Assembly: GCF_015277875.1 (NCBI RefSeq)
Contig: NZ_CP063814.1
Coordinates: 2,604,001 to 2,668,000, forward strand
Reading direction: 5' to 3'
Length of the DNA stretch: 64,000 bases
Source: Microbacterium luteum
GTDB taxonomy: Bacteria > Actinomycetota > Actinomycetes > Actinomycetales > Microbacteriaceae
Below the pieces are notes generated by a model. It made no database searches and was not told where the DNA came from. It was given only the letters and a program-made list of their open reading frames with translations. Positions 50,388 to 59,853 of this stretch are shown here, piece by piece; within the stretch, counting starts at the first letter, position 1; the number at the start of each line of letters is the position of its first letter. The position numbers and the translations under genes are program-made.

Positions 50388-52589
50388 TCAGGGCGATCGG
50401 CGACGCCTCGTGCGTCGAGTCCACGTGATCGCGACACCGCCGGCGATCAGGAGGGCAGCCAGGAAAGCCGCCGACAGCGGTGGGGTCGATCCGGAGGCCG
50501 CGAGCCGTGCCGGCTCGGCTGACGGCGGGTCGGACGCCGCCGCAGGCGAGGGCGCGGCGGTCTGCGACGAGGTCGGCTCGGGCGTCGGCTCCGGCGAGGT
50601 CGGCTCGGGCGTCGGTGTCGGCTCGGGCGTCGGTGTCGGGTCGGGCAGAGCTGCCAGCAGGGCGTGGGCGTCAGCGAGTCCGGCGCCGTAGACGTGCGCG
50701 TCGGGCATCACTCGCCAGTAGGGATTGTTCATCTCGGCCGCCGTGGCCTCGGTCGCCGTCAGGATGTCGGCCGGAGAGGCGCCGGGAGCGTACTCGAGGG
50801 CGAGGGCGTGCACCGCGGCGACGCTCGGGGCGGCGGCCGACGTGCCGTAGAAGCGGTAGACCACCTCGCCGTCCTCGTCGAAGGGCGATTCGAAGAAGCT
50901 CGTCCGCTCCCCGTCGACCCCGGTGATCTGCGGTGCGGCCACGGTCATCGGCTCGGGGTAGGCCGCGGACGGCGGCCCGTACGGGTCGTAGGGCTCGAAG
51001 AGGATGGTGCCCGGCCCGGGCGAGCTGAAGGACTCCGGCTCCCACGGGTAGTCCCACGCCGCGGCGGCGACGCTCACGCCGGAGCCGTCCCCGTTGTGGC
51101 CGTTGATGACAGCTCCGACGAGGTCACCGCCGGCATCGCGGTCGTATTCGCGCCACGCGAGCGCCGTGCCGTTCCCGAAGGTGCCGATCCAGACGGCAGG
51201 TGGCGGGGCGACGTCACCGGTGAGATCGCGCACGACGACGAAGCCGTACTTCCCGTCCGTCGGCACGGGGCTGACCGTCAGCATCTCCATCGGCACCTGC
51301 GGGTCCGGTGTGACGCCCGCCGCGACGAGGGCGGGCACGGGGTCATCCGAGTACAGCTGCAGCGAGAAGTGGGATGCGACCGCGCCCTGCGGCTCCCCCC
51401 AGCCGAGGGCGAAGGTCGGCGCCGACGGCGTCGCGAGCAGTCCGACGCTCTGCACGGGGTCGACGCCGTCTCCCGGGTCGAAGTCGAGACAGTCGTAGGC
51501 GACGACCTCCTCAGGCACCCACACCCACTCCGGGCAGGCCACGCCGCGGTACTCGGGCGCCTGCCATCCGGCGATGGGAAGGCCCTCGCTCGGTGTGCCG
51601 TCCGCGCCGACGGCGTTCGCGTTGCCCGCCGAGGTGTAGTACGCCACACCGTCCGCCTTGACCATCTCGATGGCCGACGAGACGATTCCCTGCTGGAAGT
51701 GGGGTTCGGTGACGTAGCTGATGTCGTCGACGATGATGTCCGCGCCCGCGTCGGCGAGCGCGAGGATGTTCTCGGCCATGTCGATCATCCCGCCGAACCC
51801 GGACGCGAACAGAATGCGCGCCCCGGGCGCGATGCCGTGCACGATCTGCGCCATCCCGCGTCCCTCGTCGCTGCCGCCCGGGTGGTCTGCGAGAACCTCG
51901 ACGGGCGTGTCGTATCCGCATGGGTTGCCGGGTCCGGGGAGCACGCCGGCCGAAACGTCCTCCGCGGGGGTGGTGGTCGCCGTGGCAGAGGTGGCGTACG
52001 AATCGGACAGGATGCCGACCGTCACGCCGCTGCCATCGACGTCGAAGGCGTCGCGCGCGAGGGCCGTCTTCAGCGGCTCGTCGGCGTCGACCGGGACGCT
52101 GCGGCAGCTCTCGGCGGCCGCGGTCGCGGGTCGCGCGGCGGCGGACGACGATGACGTGCCGACGGCCGCACGCAGGTCGGGCGCGACCGCCACCACGCCA
52201 GGGAGCGCGGCCAGTGCCGACAGCTGAGCGGGTGACACAGCGACGGCGACCGACGGGCTGAGACGGTACACGCGATCGACCCGCGCGAGCTGCCGCACCG
52301 CGTCGATCTGTTCAGCGCTCGGGCGCGTCGCGAACGTCAGCGTCGCCGAGACCCGCCCCTCGTCGTCCACCTGCAGACTGCCCGGCCCGGTCGCGGGCAG
52401 ACCGACGGCGTCGGCCAGTTCTTCGGCTCCGCTCGCTCCGGCCTGCGCGGCATCGGCCAGCTGGTCGGCGAGAGAAGGCGGTGGAAGCGTCTCCTCCGCC
52501 GCATCGGCGGCCGGCGAAGCGAGAGGCGCGGCGCCGGGAAGGATGATGAGGGCAGCGGCGAGCGCGACGCTGCGGGCAGCTCGAAACAC
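50388..52589 (-). CDS. Secreted S8-like serine peptidase, Glu in place of His, membrane-anchored
   Basis: A 733-residue exported protein: signal peptide (1-30, ALAAALIILPGAAPLASPAADA), propeptide-like region, subtilase-type domain, Pro/Thr/Glu linker (PTPEPTPTPEPTSPEP) and a C-terminal membrane segment with RRTRRRRSP tail. Asp is in GILSDSY (D196), the oxyanion Asn in TSAGNAN (N323) and Ser in YGTSAAAPSV (S584). At the His position the sequence reads SDEGRGMAQIV, so the canonical HGT is replaced by EGR (E242). GTG 52589 follows GGAG and starts directly at the signal peptide; an ATG at 52676 adds 29 residues before it. Confidence 0.82.
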   Translation of the reverse strand: MFRAARSVALAAALIILPGAAPLASPAADAAEETLPPPSLADQLADAAQAGASGAEELADAVGLPATGPGSLQVDDEGRVSATLTFATRPSAEQIDAVRQLARVDRVYRLSPSVAVAVSPAQLSALAALPGVVAVAPDLRAAVGTSSSSAAARPATAAAESCRSVPVDADEPLKTALARDAFDVDGSGVTVGILSDSYATSATATTTPAEDVSAGVLPGPGNPCGYDTPVEVLADHPGGSDEGRGMAQIVHGIAPGARILFASGFGGMIDMAENILALADAGADIIVDDISYVTEPHFQQGIVSSAIEMVKADGVAYYTSAGNANAVGADGTPSEGLPIAGWQAPEYRGVACPEWVWVPEEVVAYDCLDFDPGDGVDPVQSVGLLATPSAPTFALGWGEPQGAVASHFSLQLYSDDPVPALVAAGVTPDPQVPMEMLTVSPVPTDGKYGFVVVRDLTGDVAPPPAVWIGTFGNGTALAWREYDRDAGGDLVGAVINGHNGDGSGVSVAAAAWDYPWEPESFSSPGPGTILFEPYDPYGPPSAAYPEPMTVAAPQITGVDGERTSFFESPFDEDGEVVYRFYGTSAAAPSVAAVHALALEYAPGASPADILTATEATAAEMNNPYWRVMPDAHVYGAGLADAHALLAALPDPTPTPEPTPTPEPTSPEPTPEPTSSQTAAPSPAAASDPPSAEPARLAASGSTPPLSAAFLAALLIAGGVAITWTRRTRRRRSP

Positions 52590-52742
52590 AGTTCTCCGGG
52601 GGAAGGTCTTCGTCGGGTCCTTCCAACCTGGCAGAAACCTGTGAGCGAACGCCAATCGACCAGGACGCGGTCGCATCACCCACGGCGGGCCGGGTTCGGT
52701 CCCTGAGGAGGAGATCCCGCCACCAGAGGTCGGATTCTCGCT

Positions 52743-52761
52743 ACGCCTCCTCTTGAGGCGT
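52743..52761 (-). terminator. Hairpin after coaA
   Basis: ACGCCTC-CTCTT-GAGGCGT, 7-bp stem, 29 nt after the coaA stop. A weak but plausible terminator. Confidence 0.4.
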
Positions 52762-52790
52762 GTTCTCCTCTCGAAGCGTCGCCGCGCGGG

Positions 52791-53747
52791 TCAGAGCTTG
52801 CGCAGCAGCACGCTGGAAACCGCGTGATCGGCGGCCTTCTTGAGCACGAGGCTCGCGCGGTGTCGCGTGGGAAGAACGTTCTCGACGAGGTTCGGGAGGT
52901 TGATGTCGCGCCAGTACCCGAGGGCGCGCGGAACGGCCTCCTCGTCGGGAATCTGCGCGAACCGGTTGAAGAACGAGTTCGGGTTGCTGAACGCCGCCTC
53001 GCGCAGCGCGAGGAAGCGGTGCACGAACCACTGCTCGATGTCGTCGGGAGCGGCATCGACGTAGATCGAGAAGTCGAACAGGTCGCTCACCGCGACATCA
53101 TTGGGCGCGGGCGGCGGCTGCAGCACGTTCAGGCCCTCGACGATGACGACGTCGGGGCGGCGCACGGTGACGTGCGCATCCGGGACGATGTCGTAACGCA
53201 TGTGCGAGTAGAAGGGCGCCCGCACCTCGTCGGCTCCCGACTTCACCTCGGTGAGGAAACGCACCAGGGCGCGCCGGTCGTAGGACTCCGGGAAACCCTT
53301 GCGATCCATCAGACCCCGCCGCTCCAGCTCGGCGTTCGGGTAGAGGAATCCGTCGGTGGTGACGAGCTCGACGCGCGGTGTGCCGGGCCAGCGGCTCATC
53401 AGTTCGCGCAGCAGCCGGGCGATGGTCGACTTGCCGACCGCGACCGACCCGGCGACCCCGACGACGAAGGGCGTCGTGGAGTCCTGCTCGCCGAGGAACG
53501 TGCTCGTGTCCACGCCGAGGGCCTTGGTGGAACTGGCGTAGAGCGACAGCAGCCGACTGAGCGGCAGGTAGACCTCCGCGACCTCGGTGAGGCTCAGACG
53601 GTCGCCGATGCCGCGGATCTGCACGACCTCGGTCTCCGTCAGCGGCTGGGCCAGTCCGCCCGCCATCCGGGCCCACTCGTCGCGCTCGATCTCGCGATAC
53701 AGCGAGAGCGCGGGGGTCTGCGGTGTCACCTGGTCGTCGATCGACAT
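52791..53747 (-). CDS. coaA: Type I pantothenate kinase
   Basis: First committed step of CoA synthesis. The 318 residues carry P-loop GVAGSVAVGKSTIARLL, the substrate region VTTDGFLYPN, RKGFPESYD, APFYSHMRYDIVPD and DVVIVEGLNVLQPP, all typical of bacterial CoaA. The ATG at 53747 is set by a -10 box ending 7 nt upstream; the in-frame ATG at 53756 overlaps that box. It is divergent from the Ppx/GppA gene with 57 bp between starts. Confidence 0.95.
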   Translation of the reverse strand: MSIDDQVTPQTPALSLYREIERDEWARMAGGLAQPLTETEVVQIRGIGDRLSLTEVAEVYLPLSRLLSLYASSTKALGVDTSTFLGEQDSTTPFVVGVAGSVAVGKSTIARLLRELMSRWPGTPRVELVTTDGFLYPNAELERRGLMDRKGFPESYDRRALVRFLTEVKSGADEVRAPFYSHMRYDIVPDAHVTVRRPDVVIVEGLNVLQPPPAPNDVAVSDLFDFSIYVDAAPDDIEQWFVHRFLALREAAFSNPNSFFNRFAQIPDEEAVPRALGYWRDINLPNLVENVLPTRHRASLVLKKAADHAVSSVLLRKL

Positions 53748-53754
53748 CCGCCCC

Positions 53755-53760
53755 ATCGTA
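53755..53760 (-). promoter_or_regulatory. -10 box, leaderless start of coaA
   Basis: Minus-strand TACGAT, 7 nt before the ATG at 53747. It decides between two in-frame ATGs. Confidence 0.5.
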
Positions 53761-53792
53761 TCCATGCGGTGCGCCCGGACCCGCCGCGTCGG

Positions 53793-53798
53793 TACGCT
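53793..53798 (+). promoter_or_regulatory. -10 box, leaderless start of ppx-like gene
   Basis: TACGCT, 6 nt before the GTG at 53805; divergent from the coaA box 33 bp away. Confidence 0.5.
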
Positions 53799-53804
53799 GG
53801 CGAC

Positions 53805-54749
53805 GTGCGCCTGGGAGTCCTCGACATCGGTTCGAACACCGTCCATCTGCTGGTGGCGGATGTGAGCCCGGGCGGCCGTCCTCTCGCCACGACCTCGCAG
53901 CGTACCGTGCTGCGCCTCATGCGCTACCTCGACGACGACGGCGCCATCCGGCCCGAAGGCGTCGAGGCGCTCGTGACCGCGGTGCGCGAGGCGCGCGAGA
54001 TGGCAGCCGCCGAGAACGTCGCCGAGCTGCTGGCCACCGCCACCTCCGCGGTGCGCGAAGCGGCCAACGGCCCCGCCGTCATCCAGGCGATCGAAGAGGC
54101 GCTCGACCAGCCGCTGCAGGTGCTGGGCGGCGAGACCGAGGCCCGCTACACGTTTCTCGCCGTGCGCCGGTGGTTCGGATGGTCGGCCGGACAGATCCTG
54201 CTGTTCGACATCGGCGGCGGATCGCTCGAGATCGCGGCCGGCGGCGACGAGCTTCCGGATGCGGCCGCATCGGTGCCGCTCGGAGCGGGCCGGATGACCC
54301 TCCGGTACATGCCCGACGACCCGCCCGGCGAAGACGCGGTGGACCGGCTCCGCAAGCACGCGAAGAAGAAGCTCGAACCGCTCGCCGACACCTTCACCTC
54401 GCTCCCCCGGCCCGATCATGTGGTCGGGTCGTCGAAGGCGATCCGGTCGCTCGCCAAGCTCGCCGGCTATCCCATGGCCGGATGGTCGGGCACCGAGCGG
54501 ATGGTGCTGCCGCGACAGGCGCTGAAGGCCTGGATCCCGCGCCTGGCGCGCATCCCCGCCGACGCCCGACAGGAGCTGCCCGGTATCACCGCCGACCGCA
54601 CCCTGCAGATCGTCGCGGCCGCCGTCGTGCTCCACCAGGCCATGAAGGTGATGGAGGTCGACGAGCTGGAGGTGTCGCCGTGGGCTCTCCGCGAGGGCGT
54701 CCTGCTGCGCTACATCGAGTCGCTGTCATGGAGCGCCCCCGCGGTGTGA
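53805..54749 (+). CDS. Ppx/GppA family phosphatase
   Basis: A 314-residue ASKHA-fold exopolyphosphatase/pppGpp phosphohydrolase relative. Phosphate-binding motifs are LGVLDIGSNTVHLLVADV at the N-terminus and LLFDIGGGSLEIAAGG in the centre, with TSAVREAANGP and the catalytic Glu region GGETEARYTFL. It has the short form without the C-terminal HD domain of longer Ppx/GppA proteins; similar actinobacterial short forms degrade short-chain polyphosphate, by family knowledge. Confidence 0.9.
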   Translation: MRLGVLDIGSNTVHLLVADVSPGGRPLATTSQRTVLRLMRYLDDDGAIRPEGVEALVTAVREAREMAAAENVAELLATATSAVREAANGPAVIQAIEEALDQPLQVLGGETEARYTFLAVRRWFGWSAGQILLFDIGGGSLEIAAGGDELPDAAASVPLGAGRMTLRYMPDDPPGEDAVDRLRKHAKKKLEPLADTFTSLPRPDHVVGSSKAIRSLAKLAGYPMAGWSGTERMVLPRQALKAWIPRLARIPADARQELPGITADRTLQIVAAAVVLHQAMKVMEVDELEVSPWALREGVLLRYIESLSWSAPAV

Positions 54750-54783
54750 CACCGGTGTGGCCGGGCGATCAGGCCGACCGCGA

Positions 54784-56046
54784 TCAGGCCGGACCCTCGA
54801 TCAGGGTCACGCTCGCCGACTGCGTCGCGCCGGAGGAGTCGGTCCACGTGATCGTGACGATCTCACCCGGGTCGTAGCCGGCGAGGACCTCGGCGAGCTC
54901 CGTGGTGTCGGCCACCGCCGTGCCGTCGACCGCGGTGATCGTGTCGCCCGCGGCCAGGCCTGCGTCGGCGGCCGGAGTGCCCGCGATCACGCCGGCGATG
55001 GTCGCGCCGGACGTCGTCGTCGTCTGGGTCGAGCCCGACCCCGACCCGCCGTAGCCGCCGTAGCCGGTGCTGGTGGCCGCGGCGGTCTGCACGCCGAGGA
55101 ACGCGGAGTACCCCACGGTCACGCCGTCGGATTCGTCACCGGCGAGGATCTGCTCGACGATGGCCAGCGCATCCTCGATCGGAACCGCGTACCCGACGGT
55201 GACGACGCCGCCGACCGACGCGGCGGTGGTCATCCCGATCACCTCACCCTCGTCGTCGAGCAGCGCTCCGCCGGAGTCGCCCGAGACCACGTCGGCGAGC
55301 ACCTCGATCATGCCGTAGAGCGTCTCACCCGCGGTCGTGCCCGACGACGCGGTCGTCACCGACGACTCGAGGGCGGTGATCTCGCCGTCCGCGGCCATCA
55401 GCACGCCGCCGCCCTCGGCGTTGCCGACCGCGGTGACGGCCTCTCCGACGGTCTCGTCGTCGTCGTCGATGGCGGCGACCTCCAGCCCTGACGCCCCCTC
55501 CAGCTGCAGCAGGGCGACGTCGGAGTCCTCGGAGGTTCCCACGAGCGTGGCGGCATAGGTCTCTCCGGTGGTCGCGATCGTCACCGAGATCTCGGTCGCG
55601 CCGTCGATGACGTGGTTGTTCGTGAGGATGAGGCCGTCCTCGGTCAGCACGATTCCGCTTCCCGCAGCGGCTGCCTCGCTGTATCCGAGAACCGTCTCGA
55701 TGATCACGACACCGGTCGACTCATCGTCGTTCGCCTCGGTCGCCTCGCTGACGGAGGTGGTCGTACCGGATGTCTGGCTGTCGTCGCCGTATCCGCTCCC
55801 GTCGCGGCCACCGCCGCCCCACGACGGCGCCTGCGGCACGGCGGGCGCTGCGGCGACGGTCTGCGTCGTGTCGGATGCGGCGGAAGCGGTCGCTGTCACC
55901 CCGACCACGGCGGTCGTCGCCAGGGTCGCCACCGCCACACCTGCGCAGGCGACGATCACCGGCCGTCGGTACCAGGGCCGTGCGACGGTCGTCGCATCAG
56001 CCTCCTGCTGCGAGGTCTGCTGTGCGGTGGAGAGGTTCTCGTCCAT
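54784..56046 (-). CDS. Trypsin-like S1C serine protease with PDZ domain (HtrA-like)
   Basis: A 420-residue membrane-anchored protease. After a cytosolic lead, one membrane segment (about 31-55) and a Gly/Ser linker, the protease domain shows GSGIVLTEDGLILTNNHVI (His), TSEDSDVALLQLEG (Asp) and VSGDSGGALLD (Ser), followed by a PDZ domain (ATIAGVIAGTPAADAGLAAGDTITAVDG). Such enzymes degrade misfolded envelope proteins. The ATG is preceded by AAAGGACG. It converges with the Ppx/GppA gene. The mature part is unusually acidic and Thr/Ser-rich. Confidence 0.92.
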   Translation of the reverse strand: MDENLSTAQQTSQQEADATTVARPWYRRPVIVACAGVAVATLATTAVVGVTATASAASDTTQTVAAAPAVPQAPSWGGGGRDGSGYGDDSQTSGTTTSVSEATEANDDESTGVVIIETVLGYSEAAAAGSGIVLTEDGLILTNNHVIDGATEISVTIATTGETYAATLVGTSEDSDVALLQLEGASGLEVAAIDDDDETVGEAVTAVGNAEGGGVLMAADGEITALESSVTTASSGTTAGETLYGMIEVLADVVSGDSGGALLDDEGEVIGMTTAASVGGVVTVGYAVPIEDALAIVEQILAGDESDGVTVGYSAFLGVQTAAATSTGYGGYGGSGSGSTQTTTTSGATIAGVIAGTPAADAGLAAGDTITAVDGTAVADTTELAEVLAGYDPGEIVTITWTDSSGATQSASVTLIEGPA

Positions 56047-56129
56047 GGGGTGCCGTCCTTTCGAGGTGTTGCCCCTAGGACACCAACCCCGCTCATGCGG
56101 GAACCCTGGCGCGCTTCAGCGTTGCCTAT

Positions 56130-56864
56130 GTGTGCCGGCTCGAGTCTGACGGCATCGTCGCCGCGACCGTCCCTCGCAGCCGGGATAGGTTGGAACAGCA
56201 ACGTCGGGAGGGGAGCCGGACTTCGTATGTCTCCGTCGACGGCACGGGGCGCGAAGCGACGCGCAATCGGGTCCTGGGCGCCGCGTACGAGGTGTTTGCC
56301 GAGGTCGGGATCGACGCGGCGACGGTCGAGGCGATCTGCGCCCAGGCGCACTTCAGCCGCGGGGCCTTCTACTCCAACTTCGCCTCCAAGGACGACCTGT
56401 TCCTCGAACTCATCGAGAAGGTCACGAACGATCGGATGCGGCGGGCAGCGGGCTTCGCGCACGCCTTCGGCGATGCGTCCGCGGCGGCGCCGATGCCCGC
56501 CGACCCCGCCGACGTGGTGCGCGCGATCGCGGACATGGCGACCGAGGACCGCACCGGCGTGCTGCTGATGGCGGAGGTGCGCATCCGCGCCATGCGCGAC
56601 CCGGCGATCGCCGAGGCCTACCGCACGTTCAAAGAGCGCACGCTGGCGCAGATCGCCGACATCCTCGGTCTCGCGCTCCGCGCCTACGGTCTCTCGCCGC
56701 GCATCGCTTCTGCGACCCTGGCGAGGATCGTGCTCGAGACGTGGGAGACCGCATCGATCGCCGCGGTCATCGCGGGCGAGGATACGGCCGGGATCTCGGC
56801 CCTCGTCGCCGCGCGAACGGCCGAGATCGGCCTGCTCTTCGCCGATGAGGACGGCGGCGGATAG
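56130..56864 (+). CDS. TetR/AcrR family regulator, start uncertain
   Basis: TetR-type HTH: RNRVLGAAYEVFAEVGIDAATVEAICAQAHFSRGAFYSNFASKDDLFLELIEKV, then a helical ligand domain with no recognisable specificity. The GTG at 56130 gives 244 residues, but residues 1-40 look unlike coding sequence, and the only other in-frame start before the HTH is a TTG at 56190. A good ribosome site (GGGAGGGGAG) leads to ATG 56227, which is in the wrong frame and would begin MSPSTARG, a typical TetR start. A one-base deletion near 56250 would explain this. The 3' end lies in the 154-bp duplicated repeat. Confidence 0.75.
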   Translation: MCRLESDGIVAATVPRSRDRLEQQRREGSRTSYVSVDGTGREATRNRVLGAAYEVFAEVGIDAATVEAICAQAHFSRGAFYSNFASKDDLFLELIEKVTNDRMRRAAGFAHAFGDASAAAPMPADPADVVRAIADMATEDRTGVLLMAEVRIRAMRDPAIAEAYRTFKERTLAQIADILGLALRAYGLSPRIASATLARIVLETWETASIAAVIAGEDTAGISALVAARTAEIGLLFADEDGGG

Positions 56865-57005
56865 CCGGGGCCGGCCCGCGTTTCGTCTCGGTCGCTCCGC
56901 TCCCTCGCTCAACGACCGGAAGGGGTACCCCACCTCCCCGGCCCCGGTCGTTGAGCGAGCGAAGCGCCCCTGCCGGTCGTTGAGCGAGCGAAGCGAGACG
57001 AAACG
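56852..57005. repeat. 154-bp GGTCGTTGAGCGAG repeat, copy 1
   Basis: From CGGCGGCGGATAG, the last codons of the TetR gene, through two GGTCGTTGAGCGAGCGAAGC units to GAGACGAAACG. It matches 57369-57522 at 153 of 154 positions. It fills most of the gap before the GIY-YIG gene; the remainder (57006-57093) holds that gene's promoter. Confidence 0.9.
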
Positions 57006-57081
57006 CCCTCCCCACCCCGTGGCCCCGCGCACACGCCCACAGATCCGCGGCACAGACGAACACCGCCGTCGGCACCGCCGC

Positions 57082-57087
57082 TACGGT
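57082..57087 (+). promoter_or_regulatory. -10 box, leaderless start of GIY-YIG gene
   Basis: TACGGT, 6 nt before the ATG at 57094. Confidence 0.5.
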
Positions 57088-57093
57088 CACCCG

Positions 57094-57381
57094 ATGGGGT
57101 TCCTCTACATCCTCCGATGCGCCGACGGCACGTTCTACGTCGGAAGCACCCGCGACCTCGACCGGCGCGTCACGCAGCACCAGGCCGGCATGGGCGCCGC
57201 GTACACCTCCCGCCGACTCCCCGTCGAGCTCGCGTGGAGCGGCGAGTTCGCGCGGATCGACGACGCCTTCCTGTGGGAGAAGCGTATTCAGGGATGGAGC
57301 CACGCGAAACGCCAGGCGTTCATCGACGGCGGCCTCGACGCCGTGCGCGGCTGGAGTTCGCGAGGGCGCGGCGGCGGATAG
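57094..57381 (+). CDS. GIY-YIG nuclease superfamily protein
   Basis: A 95-residue single-domain protein of the UPF0213 type. The GIY and YIG motifs appear as FLYILRCADGTFYVGST, followed by the catalytic Arg in RDLDRRVTQHQAG and the Glu in FLWEKRIQGWSHAKR. Nuclease activity has not generally been shown for the family. Its last codons and stop are part of the second copy of the 154-bp repeat, so the natural C-terminus may have been altered. Confidence 0.88.
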   Translation: MGFLYILRCADGTFYVGSTRDLDRRVTQHQAGMGAAYTSRRLPVELAWSGEFARIDDAFLWEKRIQGWSHAKRQAFIDGGLDAVRGWSSRGRGGG

Positions 57382-57522
57382 CCGGGGCCGGCCCGCGTTT
57401 CGTCTCGGTCACTCCGCTCCCTCGCTCAACGACCGGAAGGGGTACCCCACCTCCCCGGCCCCGGTCGTTGAGCGAGCGAAGCGCCCCTGCCGGTCGTTGA
57501 GCGAGCGAAGCGAGACGAAACG
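57369..57522. repeat. 154-bp GGTCGTTGAGCGAG repeat, copy 2
   Basis: Identical to 56852-57005 except one base (GGTCACTCC for GGTCGCTCC). It covers the GIY-YIG stop and ends 3 nt before the glmM stop, between convergent genes, where its palindromes could terminate both. Confidence 0.9.
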
Positions 57523-57524
57523 GG

Positions 57525-58880
57525 TCAGAGAGCGAGACGCTCGGCGACCACCGACGCGAGGGCGTCGGCGTGCGAGCGCGCGTCATCCTCCGACGCCGCC
57601 TCCACCATCACCCGCACGAGCGCCTCGGTTCCGGATGCGCGCAGCAGCACGCGACCCGACTCGCCGAGCGCGCGCTCGGCGTCGACGACCGCCTGCGCGA
57701 CGACGGGATCCCCGACCCGCGAGCGGTCCACATCCTTCACGTTCACGAGCACCTGCGGGTACACCGTCATGACCGATGCGAGCTCCGCGAGCGTGGCCTT
57801 GCGGTGCGCCATCTCCGCGGCGAGGTGGAGGCCGGTCAGCAGCCCGTCGCCGGTCGTGGCGTATTCGCTCATGATGACGTGACCGGACTGCTCGCCGCCG
57901 AGGGAGTAACCGCCGGCGTTCATCCTCTCCAGCACGTAGCGGTCGCCGACCGCGGTCTGCTCGACCCGGATGCCGTGCTCGGCCATTGCACGGTGCAGGC
58001 CGAGGTTGCTCATGACCGTGGCCACCAGCGTGTCCTGCGCGAGATGGCCGCGCTGCTTCATCGCCACGGCCAGGATCGCCATGATCTGGTCGCCGTCGAC
58101 GACCGTGCCGTCGGCGTCGACGGCCAGGCACCGGTCGGCGTCGCCGTCGTGGGCGATCCCCAGGTCGGCGCCGAGGCGCACGACCTCCGCCCGGAGCGCG
58201 TCGAGGTGCGTCGAGCCGACGCCGTCGTTGATGTTGAGTCCGTCGGGGTCGGCACCGATCACCGTGACCGTCGCCCCGGCATCGGAGAAGGTCTCGGGTG
58301 AGACGCCGGATGCCGCACCGTGCGCGCAGTCCAGCACGACGTGGAGACCCTCGAGGCGATGCGGAAGCGAGCCCAGCAGATGCACGATGTAGCGGTCTTC
58401 CGCGTCGGCGAACCGGCGGATGCGGCCGACGCCGCCGCCGGTCGGCTGCAGCTTGGGGCCGTCCATGGCCGCCTCGATGCGCTGCTCGACCACATCGGGG
58501 AGCTTGACACCGCCTCGGGCGAAGATCTTGATGCCGTTGTCGGGTGCCGGGTTGTGCGAGGCGGAGACCATCACGCCGAAGGCGGCGTCGGTGTCGGCGA
58601 TGAGGAACGCCGCGGCCGGCGTGGGCAGCACGCCGGCGTCGAGCACGTCGACGCCCGATGAGGCGAGACCGGCCGAGACGGCGGCGGTGAGGAACTCACC
58701 CGACACGCGCGGGTCGCGGGCGACCACCGCGGTGAGGCGCTTGCCGGCCGCGCGTCGCGCGTCCGCCGTACGACCCTGGCCCAGGACGACCGCGGTCGCC
58801 TGGGCCAGGGAGAGAGCGAGATCGGCGGTGAGGGGGCCGTTGGCCAGCCCCCGCACCCCGTCCGTACCGAAGATCGGCAT
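57525..58880 (-). CDS. glmM: Phosphoglucosamine mutase
   Basis: Interconverts glucosamine-6- and 1-phosphate, following GlmS. The 451 residues begin [13 protein letters not shown], with phosphoserine loop [18 protein letters not shown], metal loop [13 protein letters not shown], sugar-binding GGEQSGHVI and phosphate-binding [17 protein letters not shown]. The ATG lies 17 nt after rpsI, third gene of rplM-rpsI-glmM. Confidence 0.97.
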   Translation of the reverse strand: MPIFGTDGVRGLANGPLTADLALSLAQATAVVLGQGRTADARRAAGKRLTAVVARDPRVSGEFLTAAVSAGLASSGVDVLDAGVLPTPAAAFLIADTDAAFGVMVSASHNPAPDNGIKIFARGGVKLPDVVEQRIEAAMDGPKLQPTGGGVGRIRRFADAEDRYIVHLLGSLPHRLEGLHVVLDCAHGAASGVSPETFSDAGATVTVIGADPDGLNINDGVGSTHLDALRAEVVRLGADLGIAHDGDADRCLAVDADGTVVDGDQIMAILAVAMKQRGHLAQDTLVATVMSNLGLHRAMAEHGIRVEQTAVGDRYVLERMNAGGYSLGGEQSGHVIMSEYATTGDGLLTGLHLAAEMAHRKATLAELASVMTVYPQVLVNVKDVDRSRVGDPVVAQAVVDAERALGESGRVLLRASGTEALVRVMVEAASEDDARSHADALASVVAERLAL

Positions 58881-58897
58881 GGAGGACGGTTGCTCGA

Positions 58898-59380
58898 TCA
58901 GCGCTTCGAGTACTGCGGCGCCTTGCGGGCCTTCTTGAGTCCCGCCTTCTTGCGCTCCTTGACGCGCGCGTCACGGGAGAGGAAGCCGGCCTTCTTCAGC
59001 GCCGGACGGTTGTTCTCGGCGTCGATCTCGTTCAGCGCACGGGCGATGCCGAGGCGGAGCGCACCGGCCTGGCCCGAGGGGCCGCCGCCGTGGATGCGCG
59101 CGATGACGTCGTAGCCGCCCTCGAGGCCGAGGAGGGTGAACGGGTCGGTGACCAGCTGCTGGTGCAGCTTGTTCGGGAAGTAGTCCTCGAACGCACGGCC
59201 GTTGATGGTGAGGGTTCCCGAGCCGGGGATCAGCCGCACGCGGGCGATGGCCTGCTTGCGGCGACCGACGGCGGCGCCGGGGACCGAGAGCACGGGGCGC
59301 TCGGTGGCCACGACGGCCTCGTCGGCCGGGGTCTCGGTCGAGAAGTTGGAGATGTCTGCGGTGTCCTGGATGTTCGCCAC
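58898..59380 (-). CDS. rpsI: 30S ribosomal protein S9
   Basis: A 160-residue S9 with conserved core [24 protein letters not shown] and [19 protein letters not shown], ending [12 protein letters not shown], whose C-terminal KR contacts the P-site tRNA. A 35-residue acidic N-terminal lead is normal for actinobacteria. The GTG at 59380 has AAGGA eight bases upstream. It follows rplM by 26 nt. Confidence 0.97.
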   Translation of the reverse strand: MANIQDTADISNFSTETPADEAVVATERPVLSVPGAAVGRRKQAIARVRLIPGSGTLTINGRAFEDYFPNKLHQQLVTDPFTLLGLEGGYDVIARIHGGGPSGQAGALRLGIARALNEIDAENNRPALKKAGFLSRDARVKERKKAGLKKARKAPQYSKR

Positions 59381-59406
59381 GAGTGTGTCCTTGTCTGAGG
59401 CGGCGC

Positions 59407-59853
59407 TTACTGGGCGACCTGGTCGAGGGTGTACGTCTGGGGCTGCTGCGCGGCGTGCGGGTGCTCTGCGCCGGCGTACACCTTGAGCTTCGACAGCTGC
59501 TGGCGGCCCAGGCTGTTCTTGGGGAGCATTCCGCGCACGGCCTTCTCGACGGCGCGGACGGGGTTCTTCTCGAGAAGCTCCTCGTACGACACGGCCTTCA
59601 GACCGCCCGGGTAGCCCGAGTGGCGGTAGGCCATCTTCTTCTGGAGCTTCTGACCGGTGAGGGCCACCTTGTCCGCGTTGACGATGACGACGAAGTCGCC
59701 CATGTCGACGTGGGGAGCGAAGGTCGGCTTGTGCTTGCCGCGGAGCAGGGCCGCGGCGTGGGAGGCGAGGCGGCCGAGAACGACGTCGGTGGCGTCGATG
59801 ACGAGCCACTCGCGCTGAGCTTCGCCAGCCTTGGGGGTGTACGTGCGCGTCAC
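59407..59853 (-). CDS. rplM: 50S ribosomal protein L13
   Basis: A 148-residue L13: [29 protein letters not shown], the [33 protein letters not shown] core and [24 protein letters not shown] start at 59853. It heads the operon; its upstream 420 bp contain a strong hairpin at 60045-60076 and no other gene I can support. Confidence 0.97.
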   Translation of the reverse strand: MTRTYTPKAGEAQREWLVIDATDVVLGRLASHAAALLRGKHKPTFAPHVDMGDFVVIVNADKVALTGQKLQKKMAYRHSGYPGGLKAVSYEELLEKNPVRAVEKAVRGMLPKNSLGRQQLSKLKVYAGAEHPHAAQQPQTYTLDQVAQ

